From the NCBI GenBank assembly GCA_013396915.1, contig VWZL01000272.1, forward strand, positions 343,879 to 407,878: a stretch of DNA of 64,000 nucleotides, written 5' to 3'. A program made the translations under genes and the position numbers. A model generated the notes under the pieces. The model saw only the letters and a list, made by a program, of their open reading frames with translations. It was not told the origin of the DNA and searched no databases. This document shows positions 12,623 through 22,701 of the stretch, one piece after another (position 1 is the first letter of the stretch; every line of letters begins with the position of its first letter). The DNA is from Stercorarius parasiticus. Taxonomy: Eukaryota; Chordata; Aves; Charadriiformes; Stercorariidae.

Positions 12623-12995
12623 GCTGTGCTATGAGTTTTGTTTTTTCTATTGCAACAGCACCAGACTTATTCACCAGATTCTCACTTTAGACACGATATT
12701 GGCAGACTGCAAAATCTCTTTCTCTGATTTATACCCGTGCTCACTAACCTACTAATTTCCTTAAAATTCTATTTGATAAATTAATTTGCATTTTCAAAGA
12801 GAAAAAAGAATCATAGGAAGGTGGCTGGATACTTTCACTATTTTTTTTCTTCCATAGGAATGAAGTGAGATGGTCACTGAAGTTTCAGCCTCAGAGATAG
12901 ATTCTGCGTGGCAATTTTGTTTGTATAATATACACAACTTTTTTTTTTTTTAATATCTCTAAGCTTAACAGGGATTTGTGCTGCTTCTCATGGTT

Positions 12996-13050
12996 ATGGG
13001 CAGTTATGGATTGATGAAGAAAGCTAAGGGAGCTTAATTTAACTGCCCAT
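12996..13050. repeat. 11-bp inverted repeat with an inner hairpin
   Basis: ATGGGCAGTTA (12996-13006) pairs exactly with TAACTGCCCAT (13040-13050). Inside the loop, AAGCT (13021-13025) pairs with AGCTT (13031-13035). The total length of 55 bases is near the low end for small structured RNAs. No function can be assigned. Confidence 0.6.
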
Positions 13051-15812
13051 TTGTTCTTAATTCCTACTCCTTTGCAGAACTGCTGTAAACCCCCACACTA
13101 AAAACATAAAAGCGCTCTGTGTTCTGTACCTCAGCAGCTTCCCAACTCCTTGAAGCTACAAACCAAGCTCAGACAATTGGTTTCCCAAATGAGTCAAAGA
13201 AGTGCTTCTGCCTAGTTTGTAACTGAGCGCTTTCTAACCTTAGGCTGACTGAATTCAGAATGAATTTCATATGTTAAGACCACCAGGGACATGATGAGAA
13301 GGTAGCCACAGTGGAGAATGAAGTTTGTTGTTTTACAAGTAGTCCATTAAATGGCTGAATGAGGTAAAACAGTTTCAACAGACAGCTGGAAGTTGAAAGG
13401 AGTGAAATTGTAGTAGCGCTCAGCAGACTGCCCTTAAGAGTGCTGGTATGGCACATTGCAAGAGCATGCCCTCGTCACATGGACAGCCTAAACAGCCTGT
13501 GCTGTGCCCTGACATAATATCTGAAAGCCTTCAACATAAAATCAATAACAAGTTCCTTTTGACCCTACGAATTGGCTAGTGTCTCCTTTTTTAGTCTCAT
13601 CTCTCTGCTTGCATTTTGTTTCAATACGCAAATCCAGCAGAGTTTTCCCAAAGCTGTAGGTATTCAGATCTGAGTTTTTCATTTGACCCCAAATCCATTT
13701 AAAAGTCAATTAAAATATACATTCTGAAGGTCAGTGATTAGGCGTTGTTCCTGCAAGGTGGTGAATACTCTGGCTCTGATTCACCAAAACACTTAATCTT
13801 GTACATAACTTTAAGCATGACTAGTACCTTTGAAGTTCCAGAGAAATTAGATATGCATTTAGGTGGTTTATTGGGTCATACAGATAATACTTAGTTCTTG
13901 TAGAATAAAGCTCTATGCTATATATGTATACACATACACACAGATAAGAACATACATCTGTCTAGTGCATTTAAAAAGTCAGTACTGTAATTTGATTTCA
14001 TTTTAGTGAAGGACATTCTTGGTATAGTTCTACTGAGTGCAAAAAATTACTGCTATGCACAGACTAGTGTAGGTGTATTTATAATAAAGTCCAGAAATTG
14101 TTGAAATAGTCTGCTAGCAATTGTTCACTTCTCACGCAATAACTGTAGCTAAATCTAAACAAAATGAATACTATATTTGAGAGCCTGAATTCAATAAATT
14201 TCCCATGTCTGGATGTAGGAAATGAAGTGAAATGACGTTTCTATCAAATCAAGACAATGTGTTGTACAAAGCAATCCTGAAAAACAAGTCAAACCTACTA
14301 CGAGAGAATGTGCACTGTACTGGTATTATACTAGGCTGCAGTTTACATTTTGGCAATGGCACGTTGAGGTTTCGCAAGTATATCAAACACTACATTGCAA
14401 TATCTATCTAAATTATTTTAGCTACGTACGTTCTCTAGCTCCTGCAAGGCCAGGTTCACAGCCTAGACACAATATTATTCAGCTTTTATAAAGTCACTTA
14501 TGCCATTCACTATTGTCCTTTACTTACATGCTTTACTTTGTAAATGTGCATTATTTAAAAAAAATAAATGAAAAAAACATTTTCACCTTTCAAGGAGTTT
14601 GATATTTAATTCCATTTAACTAAATTTAATTTTCTGTCTCCAACAGTCTTCTCTTTTGTTTGTTTCTTCTTCTTCTTGTTATTGTAATTAATTAAAAATC
14701 CATATTGATTTATATTTTAAAAAATCTGTGCATTCTTTTCAAACAAATATGAACTCATCTAGCATTTGACAGTGGTATGAGCTTTCTCCCTGGGAAAATC
14801 TATTCCTATATCATCATTTTCAGAGCAAGCAGATGTGGATTTTATGTGAGATTTATATGATTTTCAGTTGGTTGAATTATTTGTTGTCAAATTATCCAAC
14901 AGATTTAATCTGTTGTGTTCTTCTGAATTATTCATGAGCCAGTCATAATTTCTGTAAGCATAACATAATGTTTGTGAAATAATTTGTCCAAATAAATATT
15001 AGCTTTTTTATTATTGAACTGATTTTTCAAAGCCACTTTCAACTTAGTCAAATGGCTGGCTCTGGAAAACAGGGACAGTGTTAGTACCCGAGAGTTTAGA
15101 TCCAGTGTTGGCAGTGTCACTTGTTGGCGGTCCTACTCGTCCTTAGGCATGGCACAGGGTGCCGAGAAACTCAGGTAGCTTCAGACCACAGGATGCTCTT
15201 TTAGGGGTCTTAGGCAGAAATATAGACACCTCAGCAGGAATCTACCCAGACACAGCAAAGCTCACTGCTGATGTACACTGCTCTGTGATGGAAATCCCTA
15301 TATTTTCCACAGGGTGTAAACACAGAAAGAATTAGGCGTACACAGAAGTCAGCAAGCATGATCAAGAGTCATCACAATCCCCACATAAAAAAAGCTGAGA
15401 AGAGTAAATTTGTGCACTCCAAAAATTAGGTGACTATCAAGATTCACCATCAGGGTCCTGGGGGCACTAATAAGCTATAATGATACTGAGGAGTCTTGCC
15501 TGAGCCCTCCATCCAAACTTGAGCTATGCTTTAATGTGCATGTCTCTGGTCCTGTTCCTGAATGACCTGGATTTCCTGGATTCACTTCAAACCTGACTTG
15601 TTACCTCTCTTTTGCCCGATGCTCACTAGACATTCAATAGCACTCATTGCTGTCACCAGCTGTCTCTGCTCACCTGGATCAGATGCTGTGGGGCTGTGCT
15701 TAGAGTGGTCACTAACCACCTGCTTTGTGGCCACCCTCAGCTTGCCATCCATGGCCCTTGATGCTGCTGCCTGACAACCCCACCCTGAAGGCCACTGGTA
15801 CTGTTGCTGTCG

Positions 15813-15937
15813 TAGAATCATAGAATGGTTAGAGTTGGAAGGGACCTTCAAAATCACTTAGTTCCAACACTCCTGCCCTGGGCAGAGATACCTTCCGTTA
15901 GACCATGTTTCTCAAAGCTGCATCCAACTCGGCCTTG
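15813..15937 (-). mobile_element. CR1 LINE 3'-end fragment
   Basis: Read on the minus strand this is the last ~125 bp of a CR1 retrotransposon. On the plus strand it starts with the reverse complement of the CR1 terminal octamers (TAGAATCATAGAATGG, 15813-15828). It continues with the conserved 'gttggaagggacct' block and the 'ctgccctgggcagagataccttcc' stretch. It is severely 5'-truncated, as nearly all CR1 copies are, and carries no coding sequence. Similarity to CR1 stops near 15937. Confidence 0.9.
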
Positions 15938-16269
15938 AGGTCACATAAGGCAGAAAGACAGAAGGTGGTGAGGAAGCTGCATGTCTCTCTGCCCGGTATC
16001 TTAACCAAGCAGCACCAGTGTGAATGCTTTTGGTCTGACCCTTAAACCTCTGCACTTTGGAATAGTGAGCCTTAAATTTGTAGTGGTGGATACTGCAACC
16101 TCCTGGAATTGCAGGGAATGTTAGTCTCTCAATAAGAAACTGGGCTCTGCATTTCACTGTTTCACACCAAGTATTTTAAAATCATCGACTAGGGTCTGGA
16201 ATTCAGAAATCCCCCTTTTTTCTGTGATTAACCTGCTGTGAGTCTAGAAATCTGTATTCGTTTATGTGG
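15938..16269. other. Spacer between two CR1 fragments
   Basis: Roughly 330 bp with no recognisable repeat or gene, separating a minus-strand and a plus-strand CR1 3' end. Confidence 0.5.
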
Positions 16270-16592
16270 TGATTATATGGGTGGTTACAGAGAAGATGGA
16301 GCCAACCTTTTCTCCGAAGTGCAGAGCAAAAAGACAAGGTGCAGGAAAGGAAATTCCCACTAGATATAAAGAAGAACCCTTCACAGTTGGGGTAGGGGGA
16401 CAAACACTACCACAGTTTTGTCAAAGAGGCTGTATGATCTCCAACCTTTTAAGATAAACAAAACTTGACTGGGCAACATCTTGAACTAACCTAATATAAC
16501 TTTAAGGTGGGCACTCTTTTAAGTGTGGGTTTGAACAGGATGACATCCAGTGATCCCTTCTGGTCTAACTTATGCTGCAATCAAAGATTCTA
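16270..16592 (+). mobile_element. Diverged CR1 LINE 3'-end fragment
   Basis: About 320 bp of CR1 3' region in plus orientation. Visible landmarks, in order: the 'gatggagccaaccttttctc' block near 16295; an 'aggaaattcccactagatataaagaa' stretch; 'ttcacagt'; 'gaggctgtatgatctccaacc'; then 'gatgacatccagtgatcccttctgg'; and a final degenerate ATTCTAT-like tail. It is more decayed than the fragment at 15813. The stretch belongs to the end of the RT reading frame and the 3' UTR, but no open frame survives. Confidence 0.85.
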
Positions 16593-17092
16593 TATTTTCC
16601 TTTTTCATTCCTTTTTGCCTCTCACTGAATGCAGAATTATTTCCTGAAGGATGTAACACAAATGCCTTTGTGCATCTTTTTAGCTGCAGAAAATTGAAGG
16701 AAAATACAGAGAAAACAGCTATCATTACACAATTTTTTGGAGTAGGGCTGAGTTTAAAATTGATCTGTGCAGTTTGCTCATTCTGGTCTCCTTTTTCCAC
16801 ATATAGGATTTTCTTTCTGTGCAAATGCTGAACTAGGAGTAGTTCGAAGTTTATTTCCCCCTACAGCTAATACCTGACAGCTTAAAAATATGGACTGGAA
16901 GAAATGGATAGCAAAGCCTGCATCTAAAAACCTACAATATTCGTCCAGAGGTATAGGAAATCTCTCCTAGAGAACGCTAAAATCGGAGATTCAAATGCTA
17001 AAGGACAGAGACAAACATCCTACAGTTATTGAGATGAGCCATTTATTACTAATTAAATCTATTTACTTCGTTACAGCCTCACTATTTTATGC
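16593..17092. other. Unique non-coding stretch
   Basis: About 500 bp with no recognised feature. Open frames on both strands (16550-16831 plus, 16570-16824 minus) overlap each other and match nothing I know. Confidence 0.5.
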
Positions 17093-17410
17093 GTGTGTCA
17101 TGGGGGATTTTGTGTAAGGTGGCCACAAGATGACAACCACACCACCCTCTGACATATAATCCAAAATTTATTTATTGAACAGGATGTTTATGTCAGGTGG
17201 ACAGTGATTTCTATCCCAGGACTTCTGTTCTACAACATGCACTTACTACACACGGATGCCAATCAAAGCTCCTCTGGTCTGGTTAAAAGTGGGATGCTCC
17301 ACAGACCAAAGGTTCTCACAGACAAAGACGTTCACCCTAATCACGGGATGAGTTGGGTCCTGGCTGGCAGCCTAACCCCCCACCTGTAGCGGTTCCACTT
17401 TGGACTCAGC
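17093..17410 (-). mobile_element. Possible old LTR (minus strand)
   Basis: Read on the minus strand this stretch has overlapping AATAAA signals (plus-strand TTTATTTATT, 17167-17176). About 70-75 bp later it ends ...CCCCCATGACA, which would be an R/U5 tail. The terminal TGTCATGG (plus strand, 17097-17104) matches the first eight bases of the candidate at 22327. I found no matching opposite terminus and no target-site duplication, and the right boundary is a guess. It may equally be unique sequence with a chance poly(A) signal. Confidence 0.3.
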
Positions 17411-18323
17411 CTTCTGCACTGTGTCCAGCATTTGTTCATATATATGTTTCCCTCCCTAAGGAGCTTCTGTTTTAACTATTTATTTCTTTCTGAATTATAC
17501 CATGGGCATAAACTGTCAATGGATTCAGCAATTATGTGGCTTGGTTATCATTTTGCTCTCTTTACCTTTAACGGCAGTTAGTGGGACTTTTATCACCCTT
17601 TGGTCTGCTCCCAATGAACTACAAATACGTGAAGCTAGTAACAGTTTCAGAAGTCTGTTTATTGTTTCTTTGTTTTCAATCCATACCTGGTGAGAAAGAG
17701 CTGGGCAGACATAATCAAGGTCTCTTTTATCTAAGTGGTGCTTTAGGCTTCACACCGTAAAGTTTGATTCTACAGGGACCATGCAAACAAGCATATAATT
17801 GAGAGAAAAGTGAGATGTACGCATCAAATGATACAAGTCTTTATTCTGGGTTAGGGATCAGGGAAAAAATATTAAGTTCTTTAATACCACTGAATGGTTG
17901 GGACTTTATAACACCTACAGAGAACTATTAATGGAGTCATAATTACTCAAGAGTGTAATCTTAAACAATTAACTGCATACCAATTAGTATGCAGATATAG
18001 AAATGGATTATTTGGCTCTGTATATTGTTATTTTTTAACTGAGCAGTAGCTAAAACCAACTCGAGTCCTGTCTCAAGCTGCAGATGTTTTCTTGTTTTTT
18101 AATTCTCTCAAGCATTTGTTAGGCTGTAAACCAAAAGAAGGCAGTTTTCTTCCAGGGACTATCCTAGATCCAAGTTTACTTGCTTTCTTTTTCTTCATCC
18201 TGGTAAAATGCACTGAAGATTGCTTCTGCAAGCTCTTTAACAGATAAATAACAGGTTTTTTTAAACATCGGAGATTTTACTTGCTCAGGAGATCAGGTTG
18301 TAGGGCTATTGGTGATGGAAGGG
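17411..18323. other. Unique non-coding stretch
   Basis: No named repeat. A small perfect hairpin, CTGCATAC (17973-17980) against GTATGCAG (17987-17994) around a 6-base loop, is the only structure noted. Confidence 0.5.
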
Positions 18324-18907
18324 TGTTGTGGGTTAACCCCCGTAGGCAGCTAAGCGCCACACAGCCGCTCGCTCGCTCGCTCCCCTGCAGTGGGATGGGG
18401 GAGAGACTCAAATTGGTAAAAGTGAGAAAACTCAAGAGTTCAGATCAAGACAGGTTAATAAGAAAAGCAATAGCTGCATGTGCAGGCAAAGCAAGATAAA
18501 GTATTCATTCACTACTTCCCACCGGCAGACAGGTGTTCTGCCATCATGCATAAAGGTTACTTGGGAAGACAGATGCCATAACTCTGAACATCCTCCATTT
18601 CCTCCTTCCTCCTTCCTCCCCCAGTTTTTATTGCTGAGCATAACGTCATATGGCATGGAATATCCCTTTGGTCAGTTGGGGTCGGCTGTCCCAGCTGTGT
18701 CACTTCCCAGCTTCTTGTGGACCCCCAGCCTACTCCCTGGAGGGGGAGTGGGAGAAGCAGAAAAGGCCTTGACACTAAGTGAGTACTCTTCTGTAATAAC
18801 TAAAACATCCCTCTGTTTTCAACACTGTTTTCAGCACAAATCCAAAACACGGCACCATACAAGCTACTGCAAAGAAAATGAACTCTATCCCAGCCAAAAC
18901 CAACACT
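18324..18907 (-). mobile_element. Solo LTR, second avian ERV family (copy 2, inverted)
   Basis: This 584-bp LTR is the same family as 11672-12277 but on the minus strand. On the plus strand it begins TGTTGTGGGTTAACCCC and ends ...CAGCCAAAACCAACAC with the last family base changed to T. The block ATTGCTGAGCATAACGTCATATGG is the counterpart of the TATA-like/CRE-like region of copy 1 and keeps a CpG-containing ACGTCA core. A short CTCG tandem (about 18367-18382) gives a local CpG cluster. No convincing 5-bp target-site duplication is visible (AAGGG to the left, ATTCC to the right). The open frames at 18281-18966 and 18432-18775 are shadows of the LTR. Confidence 0.88.
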
Positions 18908-21900
18908 ATTCCTGCACAGGTGACTTTTCCAACAATTTGTTTGTTTGGTTTGGGGTTTTTTACTAATCTTTAGGATCTTTGAAATATTTGGGGAACTTGT
19001 GTTGACTTTGAAAAAATATTATCGTTGCCTAAAATAATTTTTTTCATTTTCCATTTTTACACAACCCTGAAATAAAAGGTTATCTTTGTTTCCCTTAACA
19101 CGTAAAATACGATTAGAAATCCAATTGAATTTTTGTTAGAATTTAGAATTTTAGAAAGGCAGAATACTGAAATAAAATGGTGCTAGGAAACTTCCTAACA
19201 CCTTGTTATCCTGCTACAGATGAGGCAACCCCTTATCTGACTGAGTTAGCAGTCTGGAGAAATGACTAACTTGATTGTCTGTAGCTGTTTCGGTGTAACA
19301 AAATGGGATGGAACATGCTCTTAAATACAAGGACTTTGGAAGAAACAGTAAATACAGCCTTTTTTTATTTTTATCTTTTTTTAAAAAGCTCTTTAAGAGG
19401 TTTTGAGGTTATTTTTGGTTGTTGTTTATGGGAGGGGCATGGGGAGGGCTTTCTTCCAAGTTTCACTTTAGAGAAACTTCCACAACAAAATACTTCACTG
19501 ACAGGATATAAAAGAGCCAACAACTTAGTTTAATACACAATACTGTATCCATTTATCTCATTGGAAATTTGTCACTAGCCTTAAAGGGAACAGTAGCAAG
19601 ACCTCAAATATTAGAAAGACTTTATGGTTTAGGCAGACTTCTATGGTGTGGTAAGATGACAGTTAAAATACTGGTTGTATTTAGCTCAGAAGCTATAAAT
19701 GTCTTTAATTTGACTCCTTGCCATTGTACATAAGACTCATTTAAGAGGAGAGTATCAGAAATCTATGAGAAGATGACCTAACTTTTTGAAAACAGTCTGA
19801 GTCAGAGTTAAAAGCAACCACTCATCACAGTGTCTTTCTGTTTTCTGTAATATCTGTAAGGAAGAGCTTTGTGAAAATATGTGACATAATTTAGAGTTAC
19901 CGTAACAGTATACTTATGTTTCATGAGTGTGACTGTGAACAAGTCTAGTCCTAGTACTTCTAAGGAACTGCTCTTTGCAAATAGTGCTTTCATTCTGAAA
20001 TGTGACAAGACAGAGAGAGAGTGTATTTCAAAACTTTTCAAAGACTACAAAAAGTTGGGAGAACTTTTGAGGAGAAGTTTTTTTCTTTAAGTTATTATAA
20101 CCAAGCATAAGAACTAATTTGGCTCCAGTTGTTTCTTTTCCTTTTTTCTGCCTAAATTTGTAACAGGAAAAAATATTGCGTGTAACTTTTGCCTCAGAAT
20201 GGAAAATCATCCAAAGTTAATTTTTTGGTTTTTATTTAGCAAGTGAAGTGGTGATATATTAGAGCACAACCATCCTATAAACAGTCTGTGCTGCTATGTG
20301 TAAATGGGGGTAGCTAGTTTTAAGCTCAGTCACCTGTGATTTTGGGTACCTTACTGAGGTGGGAGCTGCATACTCTGAAGCCAGACATTCCAAGTTGACA
20401 GGGATGGTCTTTAGATACCAGGGAAATGAGGCGTTCTACTATAGCTGTAATCTAGAGATACATGGTTCAATTCCCCATGTTTTAGCCTCGTGGCAGCCAA
20501 GATATACAGTCTTTGCAATGAACATTCAAATGCATCTTTGATATTTGAGCCCCTGCACTTAGCTGGTCTTTGACATGCTATCGTAGCTACTAAACTAATT
20601 GGGTTTTTTTCCTTCCCATTAGTGATAAGGAAGATATGGACAAGATTTGTATGGAGAAAAAGACATGGGAAGACATAACACAATAAAAATGGAGAAGACA
20701 GAAATAGTGAGAGTGAAATGGAGATCAAAAAATGGAAGAGGGGAAAATATGCCAGAAAGAAAGTACTAAGAGAAAGTTGATTGTTCTTAGAAATCTGCTG
20801 AATAAATACAAATGAGACAATAAAATACATGCCTAAGATACGTAGATGAGACTAAACTATTCACACAAATTAAAGTTCAGTGTGATGCAGGTATTCTTTC
20901 CCCAGTGGACCTCACACCACTCATATCTGAGCTTGGAAAAACTTTGTTTCAGCTGAAATAACAATTATACAACAGTTTTTGGAATAAATATATCAGACCA
21001 TATTGAATGACCTCTCTTTCCCTGAGGAGGATCCCCTCGGGCAAGAATGTAGTACTATAACCTTGAAAATGCTTACTTCATCTCTTTATGATTTTGTTGA
21101 CTGTCCAAAAGATATTGTGCAGTCCACTTGCACCTGTCAGTGCAGCCCTGGGGGTGGCAGGTGAACTGTCAGAAGCCCTGCTCTGCGCAGCTTCATACAG
21201 CAATGAAACAAGGTTTAACTTCCTCAAAATGCTGTGGTGATCTTTTCCTTATTGACTGAGCTTTGACTCTTTCACCTTGTTCCTAAATATCCTTTGTTTC
21301 TGAGGGAGCAGTGCTGTAGAGATGGTTCTTCTTAACTCATTTTCATGTCTCAAAGCTTTCAAATTCTATCCTGGAACAGTTTCACGAGCTGTGTTCCATG
21401 CCACATACAAAGCATGACATGTATTGGAAAACAGTTTTAATTAAAATCTAGTTTAATGTTTCAATTTAATTTAAGTAGCAGCTGGCATTATTTGTTAAAC
21501 TGTCAGTATGAGAGAAAGAGGTCAGAAAAAGAAAACTGGTTTCTATTCCTTCTTTTTTATTTGCCAGTTGAACTAGTAAAGGCATTAACATTTTAAATCT
21601 CTGTGTCTCTGGCTATCAAGTAAGAAGTAAATAGGAAGTAAACTGAATAGAATTGGTTTTCCTCCATTGACATGGCCATTAATGCCAATATCACAAGATA
21701 AGCTTCTCATTAAGATGGCAGTAACCAAAACATAGGTTCTATGTGCCGAGATTTATGTATCTGACAGAAAATTGCACAGCATCTTTTAGGGTTGTTGCTT
21801 GAGAAAAGTGACGGCAGTTTCCACTGGCATCTCTCAATTTATACATGACTAATAAAAAACTAGGGACACTGCTGAGCACAGCATGACTTGATCTAGTTGC

Positions 21901-22326
21901 CATCCTTGATCTGTTTGCCTTATTGCAATTTAAAAATAACCTTGGCTTTTTCAGAAAAAGAAAAAAAAAACATTCAAAACTCTGTTTGAGTTCCTTATAT
22001 GTACTTATATATATACTAAATATATTGCTTCCATACCACCATCTTCAGTGGGCTAATCACATTGGCAGTGGATTCATCTCATTTAGTTGTAAGGACCTAC
22101 TTCATGGACAGCTACATATAAGATATCTCAGGTTTTTTTAATAGTGAGTAGAAAGAGAGAGATCCCCTTAGAGTTAGTTCTCATCTGACCTGCTTTCATG
22201 GGAGCATCAAGAACGAAGTATCTGAGTACACTGTGCAATGGCAGATAGTACAACCAAAACTGAGTGTGATGAGGCTATGGATTTATGAGTAACAGGAGAA
22301 AAACACCTGAAACTGCTGAAAAGCTG
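18908..22326. other. Unique non-coding stretch
   Basis: No interspersed repeat recognised. A GC-richer patch lies near 21120-21190 with no identity. A GGTTCAATTCC motif at 20464-20474 resembles a Pol III B box, but its stem does not pair in tRNA register. Confidence 0.5.
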
Positions 22327-22701
22327 TGTCATGGTATCCTTCATTGACAACCTTTGCCTATAACCCCCTCCCTGCCCCTTAAGAGAGACTGGGGCAAAGA
22401 GTTGTTACATGGACATCCAACATCCAGCACCATGTAGAGAGGCAGGGTGCACACAGTGTACCACCTATGTGTTGGTACCCAGTCACCAGCCAGAGCATGA
22501 TGCTGAGACTGGTCTGAGCCAGTGTCATGTTTCTTCTAGGCTTGGCTGTGCCAGCCTGCTGGTGGGATAATTGTCTCAGTTTGCTCTATGTGAGTCTCTG
22601 TGTAAAGCTTTTCATGATGCAGCCTATCCCTTACTTGGTTCACTTAATAAATTGCCCTTGGCAGTGTCATATTATCTGGTGTTCTCTTTCTCGTTGTGAC
22701 A
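22327..22701 (+). mobile_element. Candidate solo LTR (plus strand)
   Basis: This 375-bp block starts TGTCATGG and ends TTGTGACA, giving a 5-bp terminal inverted repeat TGTCA/TGACA. It contains AATAAA at 22646-22651, about 50 bp before the end, followed by a T-rich U5-like tail. It is less AT-rich than its surroundings. These are the marks of an LTR, but I do not recognise the family and the flanks (GCTG, CCTA) show no duplication. The open frame at 22527-22724 has no recognisable protein. Confidence 0.4.

Larger units (their letters stand above)
12283..15812. other. Unique non-coding stretch with two strong hairpins
   Basis: No named repeat was recognised. Two inverted repeats (12587-12622 and 12996-13050) are listed separately. 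The part from about 15120 to 15810 is visibly richer in G+C and may be an old, unrecognised LTR or LINE. I could not match it to anything, and it has no long open frame. Confidence 0.5.

Noticed and set aside
18478..18966. 162-codon open frame
   Set aside because: It falls across the inverted LTR at 18324-18907 and is explained by it.
20464..20474. GGTTCAATTCC, a good match to a tRNA B box
   Set aside because: The surrounding stem is out of register for a T arm and no A box pairs with it. Could be a SINE relic but nothing supports it.
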